A DNA stretch of 42,519 nucleotides from assembly GCF_020907275.1 (NCBI RefSeq), contig NZ_JAJJWI010000010.1, positions 137,336 to 179,854 on the forward strand. Reading direction: 5' to 3'. Below, piece by piece: positions 16,586 through 25,147 of this stretch. The notes below the pieces were generated by a model. That model ran no database searches. It saw only the letters and a program-made list of their open reading frames with translations, and had not been told where the DNA came from. This DNA comes from Pontibacter silvestris (lineage in GTDB: Bacteria > Bacteroidota > Bacteroidia > Cytophagales > Hymenobacteraceae). A program made the position numbers and the translations under genes. Position 1 is the first letter of the stretch, and the number at the start of each line of letters is the position of its first letter.

Positions 16586-16960
16586 ATGAATTTTGTTGAC
16601 TTGAAGACTGGATATCTTCTCATGGGCTTTGCTGATTTTGAATCGGCCCTTTTAGCTTCTGAGGAATTGTGTGAGAATGGTTTTAAAATAGCATACCTTA
16701 ATGAGACAAGCCATGTGCGGGAGCTTGAGGTAAGGGACTTTACCCAAAGCTTTGAAACTGCAGATAGGCGCAAATATCAGAACTACCATTTCTTAAAAGG
16801 GGAGGAGGCGAAGGAAAAGGCAAACGAGAGCTTTTGTACTGCTTTGGAGGTGCTGGAGCAGAAGAGTAGCTGTAAAGCCAAATTTGTGATGGTGATTTAT
16901 CAGGCAAAAGCAAAGCAGTTAAAAAAAACTAAAGTCCATCTGGAGCCGGAAGAGGCCTAA
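16586..16960 (+). CDS. Hypothetical 124-aa protein
   Basis: Not recognised. The protein is soluble, with no signal peptide or membrane helix. It is mixed alpha/beta at the start (GYLLMGFADFESALLASEELCENGFKI) and then charged and helical (KGEEAKEKANESFCTALEVLEQK), with a basic tail QAKAKQLKKTKVHLEP. It has normal codon texture, an ATG start, and a good terminator 11 nt after the stop (16971-17010), which together support a real, separately transcribed gene. Confidence 0.6.
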   Translation: MNFVDLKTGYLLMGFADFESALLASEELCENGFKIAYLNETSHVRELEVRDFTQSFETADRRKYQNYHFLKGEEAKEKANESFCTALEVLEQKSSCKAKFVMVIYQAKAKQLKKTKVHLEPEEA

Positions 16961-16970
16961 GAAATGTTGC

Positions 16971-17010
16971 AATATCCTTTTGTCTTTAGGTAAGGCAAAA
17001 GGATATTTTT
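16971..17010 (+). terminator. Rho-independent terminator after the 124-aa gene
   Basis: A 12-bp perfect stem (AATATCCTTTTG at 16971-16982, complement at 16996-17007), extendable inward, is followed by T-residues to 17010. Confidence 0.88.
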
Positions 17011-17225
17011 GTGAGCGTTGAGCCGCCGCATCTATCAAAATAATAGCCTTGCCTGATTCCCATGCTATAATGCATGCTGCCTAAAATAAGTGTTACCTGA
17101 ACCACCTGCTCAATCAAGCGTAAAACCAATAGCGGTTTTATTTGATCGTTTTAAGTAAAGTGAATTCATTTAATGTTTGTTAACAGGCAACCTGATAGTT
17201 ATAAACGGGTGGTAAGAAAGAAACT

Positions 17226-17717
17226 ATGGTAGGCAAGGCAGCACTTTATGGTTTATTTGCGGGAGCCGCTGGAGTGGCAGCAATGACTCTGGCAGAGAAA
17301 ATAGAACAGAAACTTACAAAGCGGCCAAACTCCTATGTACCGGCCCATACTTTAGAACTGCTGTTAGGACGCTCACCTAAGCCAGATTCTAAAAAGTTAG
17401 GTTTCAACTGGACCATGCACTGGGGAGAAGGCATCTTACTTGGAGTCGTACGAGGGATGATGGCTGAATATGGCTTCGGAGGACCTGTAGGGTCTTTTAT
17501 GTTTACAAACCTGCGCCTGCTATGTGATCAAACTTTGGAGAATGCGACTGGTGCTGGTGCACCACCCTGGACGTGGCCTAAAGATGAACAAGCGATTGAT
17601 TTACTGCACAAAGGAATCTATGCCTTTACTACTGGCGCTGTAGCCGATAGCCTTATTGCAGGACCAGAGCGCCATCCCGTAAAACGCAAAGGCTGGACAG
17701 TTGGGCAGAGATCTTAA
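17226..17717 (+). CDS. Hypothetical membrane-associated 163-aa protein
   Basis: Not confidently assigned. It opens with a glycine/alanine-rich hydrophobic helix (YGLFAGAAGVAAMTLAEKI) and has further moderately hydrophobic stretches around HWGEGILLGVVRGMMAEYGFGG and GIYAFTTGAVADSLIAG, with conserved-looking PPWTWPKDEQ between them. The pattern suggests two to four membrane segments of the YagU/DUF1440-like type, but that resemblance is loose. It starts at ATG 17226 and ends before a terminator at 17719-17750. No neighbour suggests a function. Confidence 0.65.
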   Translation: MVGKAALYGLFAGAAGVAAMTLAEKIEQKLTKRPNSYVPAHTLELLLGRSPKPDSKKLGFNWTMHWGEGILLGVVRGMMAEYGFGGPVGSFMFTNLRLLCDQTLENATGAGAPPWTWPKDEQAIDLLHKGIYAFTTGAVADSLIAGPERHPVKRKGWTVGQRS

Positions 17718-17718
17718 G

Positions 17719-17750
17719 CACTGTTATCTATAACAGTGTTATTTTATTCT
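17719..17750 (+). terminator. Terminator after the 163-aa gene
   Basis: CACTGTTA (17719-17726) and TAACAGTG (17731-17738) form an 8-bp stem with a TCTA loop, followed by the T-rich TTATTTTATTCTTT. Confidence 0.75.
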
Positions 17751-17852
17751 TTACCTGTCAAAGATTAGTCTTACTAATTAATTGTGTAACAAGTAATCTA
17801 GCCTTTTTCTCAAAAAGAAAGAGGCTGTTCTTATTCCTGTCATTTTAAATTA

Positions 17853-18180
17853 CTAAACCAGAAAGCTGTAGTTCTTTAACAAAAAACCGAACTTAGTTCT
17901 GTCCAAAGTAGCGGCACCTTTAGCTATGGCCGCGCCATCTTTTACAGCAACAGTTGCAGGGAATGAAATAGAGTTGTTAATTCCTTTGATCGTCATGTCT
18001 CCTTTAACAGTATAATTTGCCTGGCCAGCTTTTGTACCCTTGATAGGTGTAAGATAAGTAGCTTTTTAAGGGGTATTTTTTCAGCCTAGTTGTATAAAGC
18101 AGTTATGGGAGATTGAGGCAGGTAATGTAATTAACATAATAATTGCAATAAGAATATAGGGCTTATTAAAGGTTTTTATA
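17853..18180 (-). pseudogene. Broken YceI-family gene
   Basis: Between 18065 and 17853 the minus strand reads a YceI C-terminal third: KAGQANYTVKGDMTIKGINN, then SISFPATVAVKDG, AATLDRTKFGFLLKNYSF and TAG. A TAA lies immediately upstream in frame (18068-18066). Further upstream (about 18180-18110) another frame encodes a signal-peptide-like stretch, NKPYILIAIIMLITLPAS. Together they look like an exported YceI protein that lost its central part by deletion and frameshift. The rest of the 606-nt gap (17718-18323) shows nothing else. Confidence 0.7.
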
Positions 18181-18323
18181 AGAAAGCTTTAACTGGGGAG
18201 GAGTTCATAGCTAAAATATGACTATAGATCAGGTTGTTTGCAAACGGTGGTGTGGCACTAAAATAAAACCTGGCTTTTAATAGCTTCGTTACAGGAGGCT
18301 GCAAGATGTGAGAATCATTCAAG

Positions 18324-18758
18324 ATGAAAAAACTAAAACAGATCTTATTGATTGATGACGATAAGGCCACAAATTTTTTGAATGCAAGACTTTTAAGTAG
18401 TTTGGAGATTGCCGAAGAAGTAAAAGTGTTAACCGACGGACAGCTTGCCTACGACTACCTGACCAGGAGGTGGCAAACAAACCCGAACAGCCCTGAACTG
18501 GTTATACTGGACCACCATATGCCTGTTATGGATGGCAAGAAGTTAATGCAGTTATTGAATAAGGAAGGTCTTCTGGAACGGGTAGAGGTGGTATATCTCC
18601 TGTTAGCTATCGCTTCAAGCAAGGAGGATATTAAGCATTTTAAGGAACTAGGGGTCCAGGAGTTTACTTCGAAGCCCTTATCTAAGGAAACTGTGATGGA
18701 TGCTTATAAAAAGTATTGGGCAGGCGATACTGTCAACAACCACAGGTCAGATGGGTAG
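18324..18758 (+). CDS. Single-domain response regulator (CheY-like)
   Basis: A 144-aa receiver domain with no output domain. The acidic pocket is DDD at residues 11-13, the phospho-acceptor is D63 (ELVILDHHMPVMDG), and the conserved lysine is K117 (TSKPL). The strand that normally carries the switch Thr/Ser reads YLLLAIASS, with no Thr or Ser at the expected place about 30 residues after D63, so phosphorylation may signal in an atypical way. No kinase is adjacent; the closest ones are at 26312 and 30707. It faces the convergent SpmA-SpmB gene. Confidence 0.9.
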   Translation: MKKLKQILLIDDDKATNFLNARLLSSLEIAEEVKVLTDGQLAYDYLTRRWQTNPNSPELVILDHHMPVMDGKKLMQLLNKEGLLERVEVVYLLLAIASSKEDIKHFKELGVQEFTSKPLSKETVMDAYKKYWAGDTVNNHRSDG

Positions 18759-18836
18759 GCAGCCGGAATTATTTTGCTTCAGTATCTTCTCAGCTACAGT
18801 GTTTATAGTCTCTTTTAGTTTAGATGAAGTTTCTTT

Positions 18837-20069
18837 CTAATGAAAGAAAAGATAAGCAATAAAAATAGCTGCAACAACGCCTGCCAGATCAGCTATAAGG
18901 CCGCAGGTGAGTGCATACCTGGTTTTGCGGACACCAACTGAGCCAAAGTAAACGGCTAGTACATAAAATGTAGTTTCCGTGGATCCCTGAATAGTTGATG
19001 CCAAACGCCCTACAAAAGAATCTACTCCATACATGTTCATGGCTTCCACCATCATGCCTCGCGCGCCACTGCCACTTAAAGGTTTCATAAAGGCAACAGG
19101 CAAAGCAGGTACAAAGTCTGTGTTAACACCCAGCGCAGCAAAAGCATATCCCATTCCGTCTACCAGTAAATCCAACGCTCCCGAAGTTCTGAATACACCA
19201 ATGGCAACCAGAATGGCCACCAGGTAAGGAATGATGGTAATGGCAACAGTGAAGCCCTCTTTTGCCCCTTCAATAAAAGCCTCATATACATTTACTTTCC
19301 GGATTAAAGCCAGCGTAATAAAAGAAATAATGATGGAGAACAGAATAACATTACTGGCAACCGTTGAAATAACGCTGATCTTCTCTTGAGAAATAGTGCT
19401 GAAATAGTAAATAAGGCCGCCAGTTAGCAATAACAATGTTCCCAGGTAAGCAAGAATGACCGGGTTTAGTAAGTTAATACGCTGGTAGATTGCTACTGCT
19501 ATCAAGCCTATGATGGTAGAGAAAAATGTCGCCAGCAGGATTGGAATAAATATATCAGACGGATCAGCAGCCCCAAGCTGTGCCCGGAATACCATTATGC
19601 TTATTGGAATAATGGTAAGCCCCGATGTGTTCAGCACCAGGAACATGATCTGGGCATTGGAAGCAGTTTCTTTATCGGTATTTAACTCCTGCATTTCCTT
19701 CATAGCTTTCAGGCCCAGTGGAGTTGCAGCATTGTCCAGCCCTAACAAATTAGCGGAGAAATTCATAAGAATTGATCCGAATACTGGGTGGTTTTTGGGA
19801 ATCCCCGGGAATAAACGGCTAAAGAAAGGTCCTACAAGTCGGGCGAAAATAGCAATAATACCTCCGCGTTCGCCTACATTCATTAAACCAAGCCAGAGCG
19901 TCATTACCCCTGTTAAGCCCAGAGAGATTTCAAATCCGAGTTTGGCATTATCAAAGGTGCTGGCTACAAGCTTCTGAAAGATTTCGGTATTCTGGAAAAA
20001 GATAAGCTGAAACAAAGCTATGCAGAAAGCGATCAGGAAGAAACCTGCCCAAAGATAATTTAAAACCAT
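18837..20069 (-). CDS. Fused SpmA-SpmB nucleoside-recognition (Gate) membrane protein
   Basis: A 410-aa inner-membrane protein in which the two Gate-domain proteins SpmA and SpmB of spore formers are joined. The SpmA half carries GVMTLWLGLMNVGERGG and LLGLDNAATPLGLKAMKEMQ; the SpmB half carries AKEGFTVAITIIPYLVAILV, LPVAFMKPLSGSGARGMM and GSTETTFYVLAVYFGSVGVRK. The organism type does not sporulate, so the name is historical; the fusion is common in Bacteroidota and presumably transports or gates a small molecule. A promoter matching the Bacteroidota consensus precedes it (20107-20136). Confidence 0.92.
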   Translation of the reverse strand: MVLNYLWAGFFLIAFCIALFQLIFFQNTEIFQKLVASTFDNAKLGFEISLGLTGVMTLWLGLMNVGERGGIIAIFARLVGPFFSRLFPGIPKNHPVFGSILMNFSANLLGLDNAATPLGLKAMKEMQELNTDKETASNAQIMFLVLNTSGLTIIPISIMVFRAQLGAADPSDIFIPILLATFFSTIIGLIAVAIYQRINLLNPVILAYLGTLLLLTGGLIYYFSTISQEKISVISTVASNVILFSIIISFITLALIRKVNVYEAFIEGAKEGFTVAITIIPYLVAILVAIGVFRTSGALDLLVDGMGYAFAALGVNTDFVPALPVAFMKPLSGSGARGMMVEAMNMYGVDSFVGRLASTIQGSTETTFYVLAVYFGSVGVRKTRYALTCGLIADLAGVVAAIFIAYLFFH

Positions 20070-20106
20070 GTAGAAAAGGATTGGTATGAAATGAGCTTGA
20101 AATATA

Positions 20107-20136
20107 CAAAGCTAAACTCATTTCTGAAACTGTCAA
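20107..20136 (-). promoter_or_regulatory. Bacteroidota-type promoter of the SpmA-SpmB gene
   Basis: On the minus strand, TTG (20136-20134), a 19-nt spacer and TAGCTTTG (20114-20107) match TTG-N17-23-TAnnTTTG. The start codon is about 38 nt downstream. Confidence 0.7.
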
Positions 20137-20172
20137 TTATATAAGTTGATAACTATATAGAGGATTGAAAAG

Positions 20173-20226
20173 AAATGTTCTGCTATAGTACTACTGAATC
20201 AAAGGTGGTACTATAGCAGAACATTT
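20173..20226 (-). terminator. Terminator of the M14 carboxypeptidase gene
   Basis: A 19-bp perfect stem (20173-20191 with 20208-20226), extended inward by three pairs including one G-T. On the minus strand it ends in a T-rich TTTCTTTTC. It lies 58 nt past the peptidase stop, within the spacer before the SpmA-SpmB promoter. Confidence 0.82.
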
Positions 20227-20283
20227 TTGGGTTCCATTCATCTGTTTAAAAATGCTACGCTTACATAGCTAGAGGGTACACTA

Positions 20284-21768
20284 TTAAAGTACCAGTCCAT
20301 GAAAAAGTGATGGTTTGGTACCTGTAAGGTCATACACAAAACCATTTACTATAGCGTAACGAACCTGGCCCTTGGCATCTTTCAATACAAAATTTGCCCC
20401 GCTGTATAAGTTAAGATCGTGGCTTACTTTTTTTGATTTTCTGGTAACATTCAGGGGCAGGTTTATTGGGTCTATGTTGTTAGCAGATAGCTTTTCCACC
20501 CGAACTGTGGTATAGCCCTCCGCTAATAACTCCTTTGAACGCGCTGCCGTTAGAGCCATTATGTCTTTAAAAGGGGCGGGATAAACCTTCCCTGGTACAA
20601 GTGAAAGGCTTTCTCCGTTTACTTCTTCGTAACCATAGAAAACGCTCATATCGCCAATTTCCTGTATGCTGCTGCGGTAGTAAAAGTCTCTATTGGCTCG
20701 AGGCGCATCTATTTCATCACGAATAATACCCACATCCAAAAGAGTGCTACGCCCATTATCCTGGTAGCGAACATTTCGTACCACCAGGTCAAACAGGTAG
20801 CGTTCGTTTTGTGGTATTTTGTAATAGTTTTCCCGGCTGTAATTGGTGTACCCGTTTTCCCCGATAAGGTGTAGTGCTGAAACGAGGGAAGCAAAATTAA
20901 GCTGCCGTATGTACTGTTTCTCCGGGTCTCCTTTATAGCCCCCGGACTCAATCAGGATGACACTGGTTCCCCATTTCTGAATATTATCACCAAATGCACG
21001 TGGTTCGTGTTCATCTGAATATTTGCCTACTTGGCCCGGAATAAATTGCTGCAAAGCTTCGTTCATGCCCACAATGGTACGCATAGCCCTATCCCGAACA
21101 GTATCTACAGTTTGTGCATGGTCAAATGGTGGAGCCAGAAAGGAAATGGTAGCTGGTTTTGAGGTTGTACCTACCGTGTAGAGACGACTTTGGTCATGCA
21201 GGTTAAATCCAAATTCAGGATTTAGGCTGTCGCGTAGACTTTTCAGCAACTGGGCCTCCGGGCTTTGTAACCGTAGTGCATCTCGGTTCAGGTCAATTTC
21301 CAGAGCGTTACGACGTGTAAATCTTTCTGCTCCATCAGGGTTGAGCATGGGCACTATGTAAAGGGTCGTGTTCTCCAGAATCTGCTGCCGAATGGCATCC
21401 AGTTTATCTGTCTTCTGTAGAAAATTGAACAAATCAAATAAAGCCATGGTAGCCGTTGATTCGTCGCCATGCATCTGCGACCAAAGTAAAACCTTGGTTT
21501 TACCAGTACCTGCTTTAACTAAAAAAATATCACGCTGCTCTACTGACTTTCCTACAGTTTGCACCTGGAAGAGCGGGTTCTTGGCTAGTTGTTGCAAAAG
21601 CGGAACAATGTCCTGGTGTTTAAACCGTCGGTTATGTAGTGATAGTTCTTTATATGAGGAATGCAGGTCAAAGACATCCTGCGCTACTTTTGTGACAGGT
21701 GTTGTTTGGCACTTGGCATTTAATAATGTCATGAGCGAAATAAATATGAGAATATAAAGCTTAAGCAT
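20284..21768 (-). CDS. Secreted M14 family zinc carboxypeptidase
   Basis: A 494-aa metallocarboxypeptidase. The zinc ligands are H100 and E103 in SQMHGDES and H191 in FNLHDQS; the catalytic Glu is E274 in VILIESGGYKGD; NPDGAERFTRRNALEIDLNRD carries the substrate-binding Asn-Arg segment. A signal peptide occupies residues 1-20 (LYILIFISLMTLLNAKC); the Cys is not in a canonical lipobox because Lys precedes it. A C-terminal extension from about residue 330 is probably a beta-rich accessory domain. It should trim peptides in the periplasm or outside the cell. Transcribed alone, with its own terminator. Confidence 0.92.
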   Translation of the reverse strand: MLKLYILIFISLMTLLNAKCQTTPVTKVAQDVFDLHSSYKELSLHNRRFKHQDIVPLLQQLAKNPLFQVQTVGKSVEQRDIFLVKAGTGKTKVLLWSQMHGDESTATMALFDLFNFLQKTDKLDAIRQQILENTTLYIVPMLNPDGAERFTRRNALEIDLNRDALRLQSPEAQLLKSLRDSLNPEFGFNLHDQSRLYTVGTTSKPATISFLAPPFDHAQTVDTVRDRAMRTIVGMNEALQQFIPGQVGKYSDEHEPRAFGDNIQKWGTSVILIESGGYKGDPEKQYIRQLNFASLVSALHLIGENGYTNYSRENYYKIPQNERYLFDLVVRNVRYQDNGRSTLLDVGIIRDEIDAPRANRDFYYRSSIQEIGDMSVFYGYEEVNGESLSLVPGKVYPAPFKDIMALTAARSKELLAEGYTTVRVEKLSANNIDPINLPLNVTRKSKKVSHDLNLYSGANFVLKDAKGQVRYAIVNGFVYDLTGTKPSLFHGLVL

Positions 21769-21898
21769 TAGTTCATAGGTTTAAATTACTCTATGACAAT
21801 AACTAACTTAATGCTCCTTAAGAAGTACAGCAGCAACATCAGGAGCATAAAAATGTGGTTAATATAGGAAGTAATTCCTTCTTGTGAAAATGAAAGCT

Positions 21899-21926
21899 TT
21901 GAAGGGTAACTATATGTTTATCTTTG
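21899..21926 (+). promoter_or_regulatory. Bacteroidota-type promoter upstream of the 62-aa gene
   Basis: TTG (21899-21901), a 17-nt spacer and TATCTTTG (21919-21926) match the consensus. It points to a leader of about 160 nt before the ATG at 22092. The rest of the 323-nt gap from 21769 shows no other feature. Confidence 0.62.
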
Positions 21927-22091
21927 TGAGGATTTGGTTTTTTTAAGCATAAAAGTAACAGCGTTTGGCTGAAAGTCAAGGCGCAAATTATAGGGCTTCT
22001 GCTGCTTCGGGTAAAGTCTCTTTTATAGTTTCTTATGAAATTATATTTTTAAAATAAAGGTTACTCCTTTGCGGATAAGCGTCACTACAAT

Positions 22092-22280
22092 ATGGAAATG
22101 ACAGAAAAAGAGTTTGATAAAAGATTTATAGAGACACTGGACTCTCTACTAGTAGCCATGGCTGAGAATTCAGAAATTGATCCGAATAAGTTCTATGGAA
22201 TGGCATGTGTCCTTGAGAACCTGCGGTATTTTAGCCCGGTTATTTATGGGGCTATTCAAAATCAAAATTCAAAGAAGTAG
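22092..22280 (+). CDS. Small hypothetical protein, 62 aa
   Basis: A small acidic, mostly helical soluble protein (EKEFDKRFIETLDSLLVAMAEN, then FYGMACVLENLRYF). Not recognised. A consensus promoter (21899-21926) upstream and a strong bidirectional terminator (22357-22381) downstream make it a likely real transcription unit. The long leader could instead mean that the transcript is a regulatory RNA with the frame incidental. Confidence 0.5.
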   Translation: MEMTEKEFDKRFIETLDSLLVAMAENSEIDPNKFYGMACVLENLRYFSPVIYGAIQNQNSKK

Positions 22281-22356
22281 TGTTCAGGGGCTATAGTCAG
22301 TTCCTAGTTATAAAGAGAATAGAAGGAAATAAAACCTTATAGTGAAAGGCTTTAGG

Positions 22357-22381
22357 AAAAAGGCACCATCTGTGCCTTTTT
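22357..22381. terminator. Bidirectional terminator
   Basis: AAAAAGGCAC (22357-22366) and GTGCCTTTTT (22372-22381) form a 10-bp stem with a 5-nt loop. It has T-runs on both strands and sits between the convergent 62-aa and lipoprotein genes. Confidence 0.83.
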
Positions 22382-22458
22382 TGCTTATCTGGCTAGCACT
22401 AGCATAAAATGCAGTATAATTAAGCTGCCAAAAAACTGTTTCTAACCAAAAGTAAAAG

Positions 22459-23151
22459 TTACTGACAGCAGTTACAGTTCTTGAGCAGCTTTTTAGTACC
22501 TTTTTGCAACGCCCTGCTAACTGCTGAAGGAACAGTAGAGACATTTAGGGTTGTTTTGCCTCTGTATCCATTCTCGTAATCTTTATTTGGGAGGGATATT
22601 CCAGACATTTCTGTAGTAGTGGCGAGGGTATAAATTAAATTCCTTGTTTGGGTGGAATACAGCTGGAAATGTACGGTAGCCTTAGTATCATCAGCATGGC
22701 TCTGTAGTCCTTCGTATTGTTGCATTTGTCTTATTTCATCGGCACTGTCTGAATAATAACCTAATCCTGCCTCGAGGTTTCCAACAGACAGCTGAAGATA
22801 ATATCCATATCCTAACTGTTGCATCTTTGCCAGGTTACTGGTATCAGTAGCCTGGTCAGGCTTTATGCCATGCATGCGCAGGTACATGTCCTGCTCAACA
22901 ACGTAAGATGGTAGCAGTCCGGTCTCGCTTACCTGTGGGGCAAGTTTTTCATATAATTTATAAGATTGGTTGGCTGTTACACCTTTAGCCTCACCTATTA
23001 ACACTTTTTCACCTGAAGTAAGGGCATTAGGGCAGCCCCCGAGTGAGGCCGTGTGGGTTGTGTGGGGGATGCAGCCAGTGAAGGATGCCAATACAAGCAG
23101 TAAAAGTAACTTTTTGCAGAAACCTAGGTGTGGCGTAGAAGTATGTTTCAT
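22459..23151 (-). CDS. Hypothetical lipoprotein
   Basis: A 230-aa protein with a type II signal peptide (KKLLLLLVLASFTGC; the lipobox Cys is near residue 27). The mature part includes EKVLIGEAKGVTANQSYKLY, a QQLGYGYYLQLSVGNLEAG strand region and VHFQLYSTQTRNLIYTLAT. The pattern (a Tyr-rich beta layer with a 'state of the function name in lipoprotein assays' type strand, then a C-terminal helix AVSRALQKGTKKLL) resembles small periplasmic domains of the curli CsgG or penicillin-binding accessory type, but no family is certain. It ends in a Cys-rich NCNCCQ tail. It lies 45 nt downstream of DUF2254 on the same strand and may be co-transcribed with it. Confidence 0.7.
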   Translation of the reverse strand: MKHTSTPHLGFCKKLLLLLVLASFTGCIPHTTHTASLGGCPNALTSGEKVLIGEAKGVTANQSYKLYEKLAPQVSETGLLPSYVVEQDMYLRMHGIKPDQATDTSNLAKMQQLGYGYYLQLSVGNLEAGLGYYSDSADEIRQMQQYEGLQSHADDTKATVHFQLYSTQTRNLIYTLATTTEMSGISLPNKDYENGYRGKTTLNVSTVPSAVSRALQKGTKKLLKNCNCCQ

Positions 23152-23196
23152 CAGAGTCAGTGAGTGCTGGTTCTTTTTTGGGAGTAATTTTAATGC

Positions 23197-24420
23197 TTAA
23201 AGAGCATTATTATGTTTAATGCTTTTTTGAGTTTCTTGTAATAATTTACCTATAATGGCATGCGGAGCTATGGATTGTAGCTGTGTAAGCAATTGCTGCA
23301 ACTCATGTTGTACCAACCTGTCATTCTTTCCATAATCCCAGATAGGTAATACTGAGTCCGCAAAAATCATTTCAAAGGTTAGTTCTTTGGTAATGATTCG
23401 TGCCTTATTTTCTTTGTTCTTGATGGTATTAGCAGGGAAATAACACGCCCTGTAGGAAAACAACTGAAACAGAGCTCGCAGGCTTTCGATAGCAGTTCCC
23501 GGATCGTTAATGCCGGGGCTTAAAGCTTTAATAGCCACTTCCATTAGCTGTCTGAAGCCATAAAAGAAGTTACCTTCAACAGATTCATTATTATGCAGAT
23601 ATATTGTGTTAAGTATTGCTTCTTTTACTTCATCGGGTATTTGTTTGCTTACTTGCAACACTGGCAAACCTTCTAAAACAAATGTTCCAGAGGTGTGCAG
23701 AATTTGTAGGATACAGTCATTCTCATCGCATAACTTAATTAGTGAACGTTTGTTATAACCCTCGTAGATGCCTGATGATGTTGCAAAAATGAACTGATCA
23801 CCTTGTAGTGAGGTAGCTTCTGAAGGCTCTTGCTGTAGTTGACACGATCGCTCTAACGCAGCTTTAGTTTCTTCATATATTCTTTGAATAATTACTTTGT
23901 ACTTCACAGATTGGGTGATATAATGAAGAAAGTAGATAAACAGGAAAATATCGAAGACAGTAATTGCGATCAGTAAATAAGTGCTTAGAGCTGGTATATA
24001 AATGCCGGAATCAATACCCCTGATCGTGCTTAGCAGAAAGAGAGCATAAACTATAGTGCCTATATAAATACCTAAAACCACCTGCTGGAAACGGTTTCCT
24101 ATCAGCTTATCCAGTACACGGTTACTCATTTGAGAGGCCGCCTGATTGAGTACTATCATTACCATTGAGAAACTAAACACGGCCAGCGAAATAACTCCTG
24201 CAACAATAGCAGAGATAATACTTCGGGCGGTTGAAGCATCTTTCAGGCTGAGCCAATGCAACTGCGATTTTATTTCTTTGCCTTCTTCTGAAAAGTCAAA
24301 AGCAATAACTAAACAAGACAAAATAAGAAACAACAAAGCAATAAAAGCAGGGTAAAATGCAATACTGTTAATTATCTTATTATAGTGGCCCTGAAGCCAT
24401 ATTCGAATGTTACTCCACAT
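23197..24420 (-). CDS. DUF2254 membrane protein
   Basis: A 407-aa inner-membrane protein of the DUF2254 family. It has four hydrophobic segments in the first 170 residues: FIALLFLILSCLVIAF, VAGVISLAVFSFSMVMIVL, VVLGIYIGTIVYALFLLS and TYLLIAITVFDIFLFIYFL. The family cue is AVFSFSMVMIVLNQAASQMSNRVLDKLIGN. A soluble C-terminal half follows, with the conserved EVAIKALSPGINDPGTAIESLRALF. The function of the family is unknown. The ATG at 24418-24420 is used; a lipoprotein gene follows 45 nt downstream. Confidence 0.9.
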   Translation of the reverse strand: MWSNIRIWLQGHYNKIINSIAFYPAFIALLFLILSCLVIAFDFSEEGKEIKSQLHWLSLKDASTARSIISAIVAGVISLAVFSFSMVMIVLNQAASQMSNRVLDKLIGNRFQQVVLGIYIGTIVYALFLLSTIRGIDSGIYIPALSTYLLIAITVFDIFLFIYFLHYITQSVKYKVIIQRIYEETKAALERSCQLQQEPSEATSLQGDQFIFATSSGIYEGYNKRSLIKLCDENDCILQILHTSGTFVLEGLPVLQVSKQIPDEVKEAILNTIYLHNNESVEGNFFYGFRQLMEVAIKALSPGINDPGTAIESLRALFQLFSYRACYFPANTIKNKENKARIITKELTFEMIFADSVLPIWDYGKNDRLVQHELQQLLTQLQSIAPHAIIGKLLQETQKSIKHNNAL

Positions 24421-25084
24421 AGTTTTGTATTAGTAATCGCAGAATAGTTTTGCCACTACATCTAAATAAAACCTCCTGAAGGCATATAGCAAAAGCTAAT
24501 AATAACAATGCATGAAGGTGTTTTTAGCGCTTCCGTAATTTTCTTTAATTCCTTTACATTAATGTCTGTTGCATATGTTTATGCTAACAACATTGGGAGC
24601 CAATTTAGCTGATCTTTATCTGATTAAATAGTTAATCAAATAAATTAGTAACACTATTAGGCTTCAATCAGCAAGGTCTTTTAAAGCATAACACAACCTC
24701 TACTAGCCCAACAACAGCATCTTCTGTTTATCTTCTGCAAAGTAGAAAGAAGTTTTAGTGATATAAGGAAGCAAACTCTGTATTCAAAAGTATTTTTAGC
24801 TAAGTTAGCGTGATAACTCGCTGCTTAAGTGGCTACTTATAAGTAAGCCTGTAGTATATTCATTTTGTTGAGTATTATATATGCCTGCTATAGAGTTTAC
24901 TTTAAACCAGAGCGACTAATGATAAAACACTTTTTTAGTTTTGAATAAAATTAAGTAAGTTTAAAGCAGTAGGACCTTTTGTAGATTTACTATTCTTTTG
25001 TCTTATTAAACTTTTTAATGCAAACAGTTGTATGCTTGTAAAACAAGGTTTCCCTAATAATAACCTTCTTTATTCTTAGCCAAG
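24421..25084. other. Long AT-rich intergenic region, no gene seen
   Basis: About 660 nt upstream of the rsbQ promoter. No open frame with coding texture, strong hairpin or RNA gene was recognised on either strand. A short minus-strand stretch around 24670-24770 is partly open but carries no readable motif. Confidence 0.4.
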
Positions 25085-25116
25085 TTGGATTAGTTACACC
25101 AACAAGGTTATCTTTG
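25085..25116 (+). promoter_or_regulatory. Bacteroidota-type promoter of rsbQ
   Basis: TTG (25085-25087), a 21-nt spacer and TATCTTTG (25109-25116) match the consensus exactly. The rsbQ ATG is 31 nt downstream. Confidence 0.72.
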
Positions 25117-25147
25117 CCCGTCATACTTAATTATGTGTTAGTGTCGC

